The position numbers were made by a program, and so were the translations under genes. The notes beneath the pieces were generated by a model. That model saw nothing but the letters and a program-made list of their open reading frames with translations. It was not told where the DNA came from and did no database searches. DNA of 64,000 nucleotides. Source: Warburgia ugandensis. Its lineage: Eukaryota > Streptophyta > Magnoliopsida > Canellales > Canellaceae. Shown one piece after another: positions 38,701-48,260 of this stretch. The stretch is from the NCBI GenBank assembly GCA_035236585.1, contig CP141135.1, forward strand, positions 5,304,001 to 5,368,000. Direction: 5' to 3'. Numbering within the stretch: position 1 is the stretch's first letter; each line of letters opens with the position of its first letter.

Positions 38701-41043
38701 AACAACATTACCTGCCCCTGGAAATCCTTGACTGGCACCCTGCACTGGAAGTGAAGAAGCACGTGGTGTGGCCTGAGGTGGTCTAAACTGTGAAGGATAG
38801 AACTGCTGATTCAAACCCATGTTTGGAGGTATCTGTGGTCCTCTGAACTGATTCTGAGATGCAGTTGGTGCCACCGGACCCATCTGAGGCCCAGGCTGTG
38901 CCACAGAGTTTACCTGAGGTGCAGGTGTTGCCACAGAATTTATCCGAGGTGCCGGGATTTTAGCAGCAGCTGGACCAAATAAGGCTGCTTTCACTATATC
39001 AGGTGATAGTTCCCTCCCACTTTGTGCTACTGTAACAAGCCTCAATGCATTAAAGAACTCTGTCCGACCAAGGAAACCAGTACGGTTCTGATCAGCATGC
39101 ATCCATATCTGCAGGCAACCAGAATGACATTATGATTCCGGTGGTACCACGAGCAAACAACAATCAGTAAAATATCTTATCAAAAGAGCAAAAAGAAAAA
39201 GAAAGGGGGAAGAAAAAAATAAAGACCAAAAGACTAACTAAAGTAAAATTACCATCGTGGGATATGTTCGTGCACCTAATAGACCCAAAACACACTTCAC
39301 ATGACTGGCTAACTACAAGATTCTAGACAAGAATACTGAAACTTTTATCACATTCCTTCAGCTACCACATTCAGAAAACAGGAAATGCTAATACAAGTTT
39401 AACTCCAAAGCAGTCAAGATACAAGAGAAATTTTCTGGTAGAAGCACGCATCAACATGACTGCTAAAGGATGAATAAAGGCCACAGCTTGTTACCAAAGT
39501 ATAGCCATCCTATGAAGCTAAGGAAGTTTACTTAAAACCCTCATTATGAAATTCTCTGGTCCCATTCTGTCAGAACTACATTATCTTCAGAATATCAGCT
39601 TAGGCTGTCATTTGATCCTTTTGCAGGTATTTTCATGTGAAAATCACAAGCATCAGCTCGATACATACATCAGTAGAATGAGGAAAGGCAAAAAAACAAA
39701 AGCATGTGTTGCCATATGTGCTCTATTATTAGTTCTGTGCGTGTACATGTTTTCATATAAATGTATTTGCCCAGTACAAGACTAGCATGTGTTTAGTGTT
39801 GAGATGAGGAGCACAAATCTGTTTAAGAAAAGCACAGGATTCGCTACATGTAAATCTCGAGGTACAAGAATATCCTTACTGGAAGACATCCGAAAATTGT
39901 ATTCCAGCTGTTCCAACTTAGAATGGTATTTTTTAGATAGTAGGACAGTGTCAGCCAAAATTTCTCTAATCTATTACAAGGAATATGTGACAATTCTACA
40001 TGGTTACAAAGACAGCAACAAGATTGTTAATTTTGCTTGCATCCTTGCACTACTACAGGGCTCTAAGTACAATGTCCATTACTGCTTATACCAAAAAATT
40101 ATTCTTTGCTGGATAGATAACATAGGTCAGACCTTTATAACTTACATGTGTCAAAGTTTTAGCCCTTGTTACATGGAATCCTCTTCTTTCCTTTGTTTGT
40201 TTGTCTTGAAAGGAAGAACAGTTCCCATGTTTTACAGCAAGAAGGTTGTAACAACTAATTCATTACAGCATCTCAATCTTGTAATGGCACAATCACATCG
40301 CATGCGCTTGCATCTTTTACAAGACATTTTTGCGTCTGAGATCCATACCAGAACAAAAAGAGCATCCTAGACGTTCAGAACAAAACCTAAGCTTCCATTA
40401 AAACAGAATAAAGAGTATCCACCTATTACGAAACCTAACCACAATGCCTGCAAATTCTTCATTATCTAAAGTGTTTCCACAAATAAATAGACGTGAAGAA
40501 AAAAGTCCCAACATTTTTCTGGCATCTTGTTCTAAGCTAGAGGATAAGTAAACCCTGAAAATCAGTATGTGTGTGTGCTAAAACTAAAAGATTCAACAAG
40601 AATCTAGCTAAAATCTAACTAAAACCTAGCACCAAATGAACCAGTTTATAGGTCATTATCTTCTATTACTACTTCCTATCCAACCATAAAATCAACACTA
40701 CCTTGGACTTCTCAGTAATCAATCCAAATTCTAAAACAAAACAAAACAACAATCATCACGCTGCAGAAACCAAATGAAAAACAAACAAGAAAATCATCAA
40801 ATTACTGTCCTGATTCCATCCAAAATGCAACCAAACAAGCAAATTGGAAGACATGAAAGCCAATATAATTAAAACAGAAGGCATTTATGAAAGAACCTGT
40901 GCAAGGACGTGTTTGGGCAAATTGGATCCTTGAAAAAATGCCACCGCTTCGGCGCCACTAATCCTCCCATCCCGATCCAAATCCGCTCTCTGAAAGTACG
41001 ATTCAAAAACCTCCATACTTGGCGCTTGGTCATTTCGCGCCAT
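20772..41043 (-). CDS. EH1: EH-domain endocytic protein, AtEH1/Pan1-like (TPLATE complex subunit), 13 exons
   Basis: Exons, high to low: 41043-40897, 39108-37947, 37428-37213, 37040-36805, 32466-32392, 29544-29473, 26613-26515, 26412-26341, 26267-26153, 24107-24039, 22880-22535, 21448-21331, 21194-20772. Every junction is GT-AG, all phases agree, and the sum is 3150 bp (1049 aa plus stop), close to Arabidopsis EH1 (~1019 aa, from memory). Domains: first EH domain (~8-95) with EF loop D21-E32 (DLDRDGRISGAE). Second EH domain (~400-490) with loops DTDRDGKITGEQ (413-424) and DQDNDSMLSLKE (447-458). Between them is a Pro/Gln/Ser-rich linker. A coiled coil follows (~555-720), then the conserved GWQPGIQEGAADWDEDWD region (~731-748), and a Ser-rich tail with RFDS motifs. 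By family knowledge it acts at the plasma membrane in clathrin-mediated endocytosis and binds phospholipids and cargo. Introns 1, 4, 5, 6 and 9-11 are large and hold repeats. No damage to the frame is seen. Confidence 0.95.
22211..22442. mobile_element. MITE with TTA target duplication, in intron 11 of the EH1-like gene
   Basis: 232 bp with imperfect terminal inverted repeats: the left end reads GCCAGTTTGGTTGGCAGG and the right end, reverse-complemented, reads GCCTGTTTGGTTGGAAGG, both followed by AAATGG. TTA lies on both sides (22208-22210 and 22443-22445). The TTTGGTTGG-type end and TTA duplication suggest a PIF/Harbinger-like non-autonomous element; this class call is inference. No coding capacity. 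Confidence 0.7.
23557..23684 (+). mobile_element. Au-type SINE, truncated, in intron 10 of the EH1-like gene
   Basis: Contains GGTCTATAGTACGCAGCA and the GAACCCATGGCCTCAAGGTCA region. The 5' part is replaced by a G run and the 3' end stops at GGTCA. It is flanked by ctctattaggtagtta (23541-23556) and ctctgttaggtagtta (23685-23700), a 16-bp target duplication with one mismatch. Bounded this way, the copy seems to have inserted already shortened or lost sequence inside its borders. Confidence 0.85.
28192..28210 (+). mobile_element. Extremely 5'-truncated LINE tail (19 bp) with 13-bp target duplication
   Basis: The 19-bp sequence ggtcttgatgatgatgatg is flanked on both sides by a perfect 13-bp direct repeat aagtatttaataa (28179-28191 and 28211-28223). 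The LINE at 34756-36330 (- strand) ends in its own orientation with gtcttgatgatgatg. The simplest reading is a LINE insertion that copied only the last few bases of the element. Confidence 0.65.
28453..28632 (+). mobile_element. Au-type SINE in intron 6 of the EH1-like gene
   Basis: About 180 bp, well conserved, with GGTCTATAGTACGCAGCC and the 3' end CCAAGGCTCCCCTTC. The flanks ataaccatggcctaata (28436-28452) and ataaccatggcataatc (28633-28649) form a target duplication with two mismatches. It lies antisense to the host gene. Confidence 0.92.
31318..31525. repeat. Minisatellite, four imperfect ~50-60 bp units, in intron 5 of the EH1-like gene
   Basis: Each unit joins a CA-dinucleotide run to a core of the form AGAAGGATTCACTCTTGG followed by a purine stretch AGAAAAGAATAA. 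The cores start near 31332, 31390, 31438 and 31490. The region is open in one + frame for 75 codons, an effect of the repeat composition rather than a sign of a gene. Confidence 0.8.
33405..33478 (-). mobile_element. Short LINE 3'-end fragment
   Basis: In the minus direction it reads an NKIHVANP-like tail followed by the terminal sequence CCCCTAATCGGGATAAGGTCTTG. This is the same end seen in the larger LINE at 34756-36330. Only about 70 bp remain, inside intron 4 of the EH1-like gene. Confidence 0.6.
34296..34700 (+). pseudogene. Relic of a plant RNase H-like domain (non-LTR retrotransposon type)
   Basis: In the + direction the reading begins PRFGFFKLNFNRASLRN, which resembles the KLNFDGAS...GN start of plant RNase H-like (RVT_3) domains. 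After stops and shifts it continues with NEVEIQAVLTGFRVLMAEL (34431-34490), a segment resembling KVIAWATNSSS (34530-34555), and RSANEVADTLRIS (34635-34672). Stops and frame changes make it non-functional. It lies in intron 4 of the EH1-like gene, next to the LINE but on the opposite strand, so it probably comes from a different element. Confidence 0.6.
34756..36330 (-). mobile_element. 5'-truncated LINE, reverse-transcriptase C-terminal part, interrupted by a solo LTR
   Basis: Minus-strand frames carry typical plant LINE pieces: FPITIGLHQGSALSSYLFT (near 36290-36230), a damaged catalytic-motif area with a frameshift, KLKEKFY...RPAMLYISECWAVEEQH, EMRMLRWMNGKTRND, RFRWFGNVQQRQ, and the C-terminal NKIHVANP. 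It ends with a GTCTTGATGATGATG tail at 34756-34770. Simple-repeat 3' ends instead of poly(A) suggest an RTE-like clade (inference). Frameshifts and loss of the 5' half show it is dead. It lies in intron 4 of the EH1-like gene, in the same orientation as the host, and has been split by the element at 35131-35765. Confidence 0.85.
35131..35765. mobile_element. Solo LTR nested in the LINE (635 bp, 5-bp target duplication)
   Basis: It begins TGATGGGGACC and ends CCTACATCA, that is TG...CA with 5-bp terminal inverted repeats TGATG/CATCA. It is flanked by TGTTG at 35126-35130 and 35766-35770. If the element and one TGTTG are left out, the LINE reading continues in frame across the site (EEQH to VHRMSVGEM), which independently confirms both borders. 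No coding sequence or second LTR remains, so this is a solo LTR of an LTR retrotransposon. Confidence 0.88.
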
Positions 41044-41440
41044 TTCTAACCTGAAAACCGATCAAAATTTGCCAGAATTTTCAGATCAAAACGTCAAATC
41101 ATCCCAAACCCAGTTTTCAAAACAGAAAAAGAAAACGACCCATCAAACGAGCCCAAAAGAAGGGCATTAAAACCCTCGAATCGATTGCCAGTGAGAAGGG
41201 GTGGAGAAAAGGTGAAATGGGTTTCTCCGTGTGATCGAAATCTTGGTGGGTGTTCGATGGTCGGATCTAGAGATTGAGGGAGAGCAGATTTCCTCCTGGC
41301 GTGTTGGGCGATTTGTGAATAAAAAAGGCGTTTCCAGAGATGCATAGGGTGTAACTTCTCGCTCTCGATTGCCCGATCGAGGAAACGAGGACTAAAACGG
41401 AGGCCGCCTTCGGAATTTACATTTTAAGAAAATTAAAGTA
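41044..41440 (-). promoter_or_regulatory. 5' leader and promoter region of the EH1-like gene
   Basis: About 400 bp upstream of the EH1-like start, reading leftwards. It is noticeably more GC-rich (41160-41400) than the AT-rich sequence beyond 41420, as expected for a leader or core promoter. I see no convincing TATA box. The short open frame at 41094-41345 has no recognisable domain and is probably leader sequence. Confidence 0.4.
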
Positions 41441-42183
41441 ATCTAGACCCCATTTATTTCAAAATTTTCAAGAACGCCATTGTGGACTCTATTTTACTTC
41501 TTTTTATAATTTTTTTTTTTTTTTTGGAACTGGATCTATGATAATTCTGTCACCTCACTTTATCAAGAATTGTAAATTTTCCTGATTTTTGTATTATTTT
41601 TTTCAAATTAAGGGGAAAAAAATCCCATCTCATCTCACTGTGACATTGATCACTGGGTGCCATTCACCAAAAAAATAATAATAAAAGAAAATACTTATTG
41701 GTCCAAATTAGCAATCTCAGCCGGGACCCATCAACATGGTAGTGAGAAAATTGCAAAGTTAGACGATCTTGCCCGCTAGATCAGTTAACTTTTGAAATGT
41801 TATACGCGAGTTATGTCTTGATAGTTTGATCATTGTGTCTATTTGTTTTACTTTTCTTTTAATTTTCAATTTTAAGGAAAAACTTCTTTATCATCTTATT
41901 GTGAGGGAGATCAAGTTTTGGGTCCGGATTAGCCATCTGAACTGGGCGCAATCATGCCGGGCTAGCGACAACCATGCTGATTTGAGCGATCACGGGCAGG
42001 ATGCTGGTTATGGAATTCAACCTCGAAATAATTAGTTTCAACGGAAATTCAATTGTTAAGATTCTGGAGTATGGAGATTTCCATCAGTACAATTTTCTAT
42101 AATTGTGGGATCTTCAGTGGGTTAAGGATATGTCTGGAAGCACTGCTCTTGTTTGTTACGGAGAAACACCAAAAATTAAAAAA

Positions 42184-42415
42184 AGGCAGCCTGGTGCACG
42201 AAGTTCTTGTGTATACGAGTTCGGAGAAGAGGTGGACCACAAGAGCCTATAGTATGTAGGCTTAAGTTATATTTTTGCAGAGACTATTTTCACTCGTCGA
42301 TCCCGTGACCTCAAAGTTAATAGACAACAACACTAGGGTCTATAGTACAAAGCCTTATCTTAGACTATTTTCACGCCTTGACTCATGATCTTAAAGTTAA
42401 CCTGCAACAACACAA
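42184..42415 (+). mobile_element. Au-type SINE, degenerate, followed by a partial second unit
   Basis: A diverged copy (GGCAGCCTGGTGCACGAAG...) runs to about 42332. A second partial copy of the middle and 3' part then follows directly (AGGGTCTATAGTACAAAGCC to about 42415). The arrangement is a tandem one-and-a-half unit. Confidence 0.75.
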
Positions 42416-42739
42416 GCATAGTTGAAGATTTGGCGCCATCAATTTGTTGTAATATGTGGTAGTGTCATTCATGTTGCTGTCTTCCTTAGCACTAGCTAGT
42501 TTAAGTGATATTTGACCGAGAGTAATGACTCACTGCAACCCCTAGCGCACAGTGACTAATGTTGGGATCACTCCCCCTTCGATTGATTTATACATTAGTA
42601 TGCTACGGTGTCGGTGTGGTATGCTGGCGCAAGAGTGGGTCTCAATTATACATAAGTACTTATGTAATAATGTCATGGTTTTTCCAAAAACAAATAAATA
42701 AGTTTTGATCTTTGGATTAATTTTTAAAGTGCACAAGCT

Positions 42740-42917
42740 AAGGGGCAGCCCCGGTGCACAAAGCACCTGCATATGTGGGGTTTGGGGAAGGGGTGGACCA
42801 CAAGGGTCTATAGTACAAGGTCTTACCTTGTATTTTTGCAAGAGGCTATTTTTACATCTTGAACCCATAACCTTAAGGTTACACGACAACAACTTTACCG
42901 TTGTGCCAAGGTTGCCC
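42740..42917 (+). mobile_element. Au-type SINE, near full length
   Basis: Starts AGGGGCAGCCCCGGTGCAC and ends near GTGCCAAGGTTGCCC. Imperfect direct repeats of the TTTAAA...ACAAG type lie on both sides (42723-42738 and 42920-42937) and may be an aged target duplication. Confidence 0.85.
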
Positions 42918-43407
42918 TTCCTTTAAAATAAACAAGTTAAAAGCCTTAAATTTATAAGTTGAACACGTCTTGTGATTCATCCATGGCATGGTTTCGGCTC
43001 GAGGTTCCTACTAGGTATCAAGAGAGAGGCCCTTCTTATGCAACTATCCTAGAATCATTTGCTCTTTTGCTTCCAAATAAAAGCAAATTTTGCATACGTC
43101 ATATAGGAATGCCTATTTTGGTAGTAAAAAATCCCTATTGTTTCAGATTTCCAAAGATGAGAGAGAGTGTGTGTGTGTGTGTGTACACCTACTTAGATGA
43201 AGACATAGTTGGAGCTTCTATAGTTTGACAGAGAAAGAACTAGGAACAACTTTTGAAACTTAATGGTTGAATAAGTTGTATGTTCTTTTTTCTTCCTTTT
43301 ATTCTTCTCTTAAGCTTGTTTGTCTTTTAAAAATATTTAGGGTCGGTGGCAGATGCATTTCGAAAACATTCATTGAAAGTGAACTTTTTTCCTTTGTAGC
43401 TCTAAAG

Positions 43408-43577
43408 AAAGGGTGCCTTAGTGCAATGGTAAAGTTATCGTCATGTGACTTTAAGGTCGTGAGTTCAAGGCATAGAAATAAGCTCTTGCAAAAATGCAAG
43501 GTAAGGTTGCATACTATAGACTCTTGTAGTCTGCTCCTTCCTCGGACCCCCGTAAGCGAAAGCTTCGTGGAGTGGGA
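43408..43577 (-). mobile_element. Au-type SINE cut off by the TRIM-like cluster
   Basis: A reverse copy running from its 3' part (GGGTGCCTTAGTGCAATGG) to its 5' part (AGCGAAAGCTTCGTGGAG). It stops where the LTR sequence AAAACGCGTTATGACC begins at about 43578. Confidence 0.8.
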
Positions 43578-45103
43578 AAAACGCGTTATGACCATTAGAG
43601 TTCCTTGAACTCTTATAAACAGCCCAGTTTCCTCTCCCCAGGCAATGTAAGACTAACTCTCTATCCCTCACCCTAGCATAAAAGCCTACCACTCTTCTCT
43701 TGGCCAGCCCTTATCGGCTTAGGGCTTCACATCTTCCACCCTTAGAACACGCGTCCCCGCGTGATAGCCACAACCAGGCACCCACATGCGACTAGCCACC
43801 ACACCATGAGGGGGAACTGACTCTGATACCATTTGTAACACCCTGGGGTTCCAATAGTCACAATATTGTCCACTTTGGGACACCCATACACCTCTCACAA
43901 TTTTGTTCTTCCCAAGTTTCCTAGGAAAAATGTGTTGTGACCATTAAAGTTCCTCGAACTCTTATAAACAGCCCAGTTTTTTTTCCCCAGGCAATGTGTG
44001 ATTAACTCTCTGTCCCTCACCCCAACCTAGAAGCCTGTCAGCCTTCTCTTGACCCCCCCTCATCGGCCTAGGGCTTCACATCTACCATTTTTTGGAACCT
44101 CTCGAGTTGCTTTGCTGATGGATTGGGCTGCCTCGAGGATCCTCCCTCTATATCTCCTGGCATAGGAGTTGTCTGTGCTAAAGTGTCTCCCTGTGCTACT
44201 ACAGTCATCGCTGGGGGAGTAGAGTGAATAGCCCGTCTTGCCGTCCGCACCTGCTATATCATCTGTTGAGTGAACTGTGGCATAAGCTCTTGAACCACAC
44301 GGGCCACTATATCCGCCTTCGAATCCCCTTGCTCAGGTGTCGAGATAGGAGTAGCGACTGGTGGAATAGGGGTGGACCTCGTCTTTCGTCGAGGAGCCAT
44401 CTACCAATGTTTTAATATAATATTATGTAAGTAATTCTCCCATCTCTATCTCAATCCAAAAATTCCTTTGCTATAACTCAAATTGGACCCTTAAAGTGGT
44501 GGTGATGGAATAAACCTGGGCTGATGAGAGTGAGCCCAGAGAATGCTAGCAGGCTTCTAGGCTAGGGTGAGGGACAGAGAGTTAGTCCCACATTACCTGG
44601 GGAGAGAAAACTGGGCTGTTTATAAGAGTTCGAGGAACTCTAATAGTCACAACGCGTTTTTCCTAAGAAACTTGGAAAGAATAAAACCGTGAGAGGTGTA
44701 TAGGAGCCCCAAAGCAGACAACATTGTGACTATTGAATCCCCGGGGTATTACAAATTGTATCATAGCCAGTTCCCCTCGTGGTGTGGTGGCTAGCCGTAC
44801 ACGGGCGCCTAGTCATGGCTATCACACGAGGACATGTGTTCCCTAAGGGGGGAAGATGTGAAGCCTTGGGCCAATGAGGGCGGGCTAAGAGAAGGCTGGC
44901 AGGCTTCTAGGCTGGGGTAAGGGACAGAGAGTTAGTCTCACATTGCCTGGGGAGAGGAAACTAGGCTGTTTATAAGAATTCGGAGAACTTTAATGGTCAC
45001 AACGCGTTTTTTGTAGGAAACTTGGGAAGACCAAAACCGCGAGGGATGTATGAGCACCCCAAAGCGGATAATATTGTGATTATTGGAACCTTAGGGTGTT
45101 ACG
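43578..45103. mobile_element. Inverted TRIM-like LTR cluster with an internal gag fragment
   Basis: The left half is in minus orientation: a truncated LTR (43578-43731), a ~100-bp internal part with a purine-rich PPT-like tract and a PBS-like tract (reverse of TGGTATCAGAG, at ~43818-43832), and a full 247-bp LTR (43834-44080). The right half is in plus orientation: LTR 44506-44753 with a mutated first end, PBS-like TTGTATCATAGCCAG, internal ~103 bp, PPT-like AAGGGGGGAAGA, and LTR 44857-45103. LTRs run from TGTGAAGCC to GTGTTACA-like ends. The methionine-tRNA type PBS is established for many plant LTR elements. The two halves point away from each other around a gag fragment. Confidence 0.8.
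44081..44400 (-). pseudogene. Fragment of a Ty3-type retrotransposon gag start, inside the TRIM-like cluster
   Basis: From an ATG at 44400 the minus strand reads MAPRRKTRSTPIPPVATP, a typical basic, Pro/Ser-rich gag N-terminus. It continues through QELMPQFTQQ to SAKQLERFQKM and then runs directly into an LTR border at 44080. There is one in-frame TAG (near 44256). About 105 bp upstream of the ATG (44401-44505) look like an untranslated leader. The fragment links these short elements to a larger Ty3-like parent; that link is inference. Confidence 0.6.
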
Positions 45104-45466
45104 TGCAAGTTAGAAGAATTCCTGAAAGTGAGACAATTTTAACCAAAGATGATTAATTTCATTGGAGTCCAATATGTTTATCTTTAGAGAAGTTTTTCTT
45201 TATAGCAAGGATTCTTGGAATTTTTCTGATTTGATTCCTTGGAGTTTAGCTGAGAATTCACTGGCAGATTTGGATGGGCTTATGATAAGGCCAGCCTCCT
45301 CACCAAACCGAAGGAGGAAGAGATTTTCTGTGAAGAGAGAATAGTATCTCTCATATGGCAGGATGATACCTCAATTATTGAAGAATTGCATGATTTGTGG
45401 TTATAATTCACGCAGGATCCATGTCAAGGGATGTAAATACTTGACTCCCTAAGAATTAAGACTAAA

Positions 45467-45621
45467 AGGGCAACCATGGTGCACGAAGTTCCCACCTATG
45501 CGGGGTCCAGGGAAGGGGCAGCCACAATGGCCTAAAGCAGGCAGCCTTACTTTGCATTTTTTGTAAGAGACTGATTTCATACTTTGAACCCGTGACCTCA
45601 ACGTCATATGACAACAAAAAT
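45467..45621 (+). mobile_element. Au-type SINE, variant middle region
   Basis: Has the usual 5' GGTGCACGAAGTTCCC, but the middle reads CACAATGGCCTAAAGCAGGC instead of CACAAGGGTCTATAGTACGC. This variant is shared with the copy at 49313-49485. Confidence 0.85.
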
Positions 45622-45743
45622 ATTAAGATTTAGTGATGTACACATTCATAAGGTTTAAGGAATGAGATAAATCAACAGAGAAAGTTAGGCTGAAGGCCCA
45701 TAGTAGTTTCCCTAGAGTTGCCCCCACAAATTTATATGTAGGA

Positions 45744-45978
45744 GGCCTACTTTAGAATGATCCAAACCATTCAACTGATTTCTATGCTTTTGGACAACCG
45801 TTAGGTCAAAAAAGTATCTAGATTGGATCATTCTAGCATCTCAACGTTGCTTTTTTATACGGGAAATGGATGCTAGAATCATCCAATGATCACGATATTA
45901 TATTTTTATCTATTGCATGTGGGATATCCAAAGCGAGAACAATCATATGAACGGGTCAGATCATCCAAAGGTGAGGTC
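45744..45978. mobile_element. MITE-like inverted-repeat element, copy B
   Basis: The left end GGCCTACTTTAGAATGATCC matches the reverse complement of the right end (GACCTCACCTTTGGATGATC), each followed by a GACCCGTTCAT-like stretch. A related element lies at 13700-13898. No coding capacity; class unknown. Confidence 0.55.
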
Positions 45979-46060
45979 TGTTCATTCAAAAACTTGGACG
46001 CTTCTTGGGAAGACTATATAGGAACTTTGGGCTTGCAATAGCATTCCTGCAAATAAAAAA

Positions 46061-46180
46061 GGGGCAGCCCCGGTGCACCAGGCTCCCTCCTATGTGGGGT
46101 TTAGAGAAGGGGCGGACCACAAAAGCTTATAGTAAGCCACAGCCTTACCTTGCATTTTGCAAAAGGCTGATTCCACACCT
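46061..46180 (+). mobile_element. Au-type SINE, 3' truncated
   Basis: Begins GGGGCAGCCCCGGTGCACCA and is recognisable to AGGCTGATTCCACACC, then stops. The last ~55 bp of the family are missing. Confidence 0.8.
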
Positions 46181-46243
46181 TTGGATACATCCCTTACCAC
46201 TAATGTGAACGATCTTTATGAAAGCTAGAGTGAAAGCACAAGA

Positions 46244-46297
<54 letters not shown>
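46244..46297. repeat. (AAT)n microsatellite, about 18 units
   Basis: A perfect trinucleotide run directly downstream of a SINE copy. Confidence 0.97.
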
Positions 46298-46949
46298 TAA
46301 GATGAAATGATATGTTTACAGAAAATTTCAGCAAGTTCATTATCCTTACTAATGGAAGGGTAGGGAGGCAGCATAAGCAGATGTTAGCCCACCAAGTTGG
46401 ATATCTTCTATGTTTGACATTTAAATTAAAGGTTCTAAAGTACGGATGGGGCCACCAGCTGACGATCCAAACTACTCATCTCTAGGTACTACAATGAATG
46501 ATGGATCGTGTATCTTACATCTTCTTCTGGCAATCTCAGCTTTTGGTTAGAGGGGTATTACACTTGATCAGCTGTTTATATTACTTGTCTTGATCTGGTT
46601 ACTACAAGAGAAACAAGAGGTCCCTAATTGATCTAATCACATCCTTAAAGCTGAAAACAGAAAGGGGCGCACCTGGAATCACCCACGGTATTGATCAAAG
46701 CAAAGATCAGATTCCAACAATGCCACGCTTATTGTAAATTTATGAGTGGGTCCCACTCCCTACTGTATTTGAGGTACAATGATTAGCTAAAGCATCTCGG
46801 AACTCCTTTTAATCATACTCAAAGCAAGGGCAAGATTGTAATTCCATTCCAATTTGTTATGTCCATCCTGATGCCTACTCACTTGTTCTTGACCTTTCTA
46901 GATTCCTAGTTCTTGAGCAAGGTGTGGTAGTTGGTTTATTATTTAGTCT

Positions 46950-47102
46950 TAATGCAACTGTAAAATTGTCGTGTGACCTTGAGGTAATGGGTTCAAGATG
47001 TGACAATAGCTTCTTGTAAAAATGCAAGGTAAGGCTGTGTATTATGAATTCTTATGGTCCACCCCTTGCCTAGATCCTACATACGTGAGACTTTGTGCAT
47101 TG
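46950..47102 (-). mobile_element. Au-type SINE, reverse copy of an inverted pair
   Basis: Reverse orientation: GTAAAATTGTCGTGTGACC through AAAATGCAAGGTAAGGCTG to GAGACTTTGTGCATTGGGG. It meets a forward copy with almost no gap at 47103. Confidence 0.8.
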
Positions 47103-47218
47103 GGGCAGCTCCAGTGCACGAAGCTCGCTCCTATGCAACCTTATCTTACATTTTTGTGAGAGGCTGTTTCATGAACTCAAGGTCACATGACAACAACTTT
47201 AGCTTTGCGCTCCTCTTC
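47103..47218 (+). mobile_element. Au-type SINE, forward copy of an inverted pair, with internal deletion
   Basis: Starts GGCAGCTCCAGTGCACGAAG, then jumps from the CTCCTATGC part to ACCTTATCTTACATTTTTG. The region between these (about 50 bp) is lost. The 3' part is recognisable to about 47215. Confidence 0.75.
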
Positions 47219-47859
47219 ACCAGCAACATTCTGTTGTATGCCATGATCTAATAATCTCTTAAAATGAGTAATTTCTTGAAACTTTAGCTACAACTGCCCA
47301 TGCTACCACACTGTTTAATCCTTGCTGCCAACATAAACTACTGTAGCTTCTCTTTGGTTCTAAACGTTCTGTCATTCCTTTCTTTCCAATTCAGTCATAA
47401 AGTAGTTGCCAAAGAGATTTGCCTTTAGCTGATGGAGATTTCCACAACCAAGCAGGTAAGAGATTGAGAATTGAAGACGGTATTATCCACCGGCTCATAC
47501 AACCCAAAAAATTATTATTGTTGTTATTTTATTGATATAAGCAAAGAATTACGATGCATTAGAACTAGATGAATTAGAAACATTGACAACCAATGGTGAT
47601 ACTAGAATCATCCATTCAACACGAAGTTCGATTTATTAGACATCCAATTCCAATGCAATTACATGAATAGGCTGGATCAACAAAGTTTGGCTCCTGAAAA
47701 AGTAGTTCTCAGACGCTCTTACATGGAGTATCTATTTAGCATTCTTTTAACAAAAACATCAAATGTAGATTATGCTTCTTCTTCTTTTTCCCTCAAGCAT
47801 GGAATTTCAACAGAAACCCCCTATAGACTCCTCTATGTACTCATTGGGGGTAGCAAATC

Positions 47860-48260
47860 ATGTTGGCAGGTCGTATATGAATTGTGTCGAAATTGACCCA
47901 TTAGAGTATATGGGTCGACGTGAACACAGCACGATTAATAATCATATCAAGAACCCGATACTCGAATATGACCTGTTTATTAAACATGTCAACACGAAAT
48001 GCCTCGTGTTACATGATTATGTAAATGAGTTGAGAGTCAGACAAGTCAACACGACGGGTTAACAGGTAGCGAGTTAGATGGGTCAACATAACAAGTTAAT
48101 GGGTCGCAAGTCAGATGAGTCAAACATGATGGGTAAATATAGGTTAACCTGAATACAACATGAATTTTAGCGGGTCATCCTGAAAATCATACGATCACGA
48201 TAAGACTCGATTCTATCTTACTAAATTCGTATCCAATTCAAGTCATATTATAGTTAAGTA
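47860..48260. repeat. Interspersed repeat rich in GGGTCAACACGAC-like words
   Basis: Words such as GGGTCGACGTGAACACAG, GTCAACACGACGGGTTAAC and GGGTCAACATAACAAG recur every 20-50 bp. Such sequences are common as degraded transposable elements in plants, but I cannot assign a family. No coding signal. Confidence 0.4.

Noticed and set aside
39789-40370. 193-codon plus-strand frame as a gene.
   Set aside because: No recognisable domain, no clear ATG context, and it lies inside an intron on the opposite strand. Kept only as a low-interest finding.
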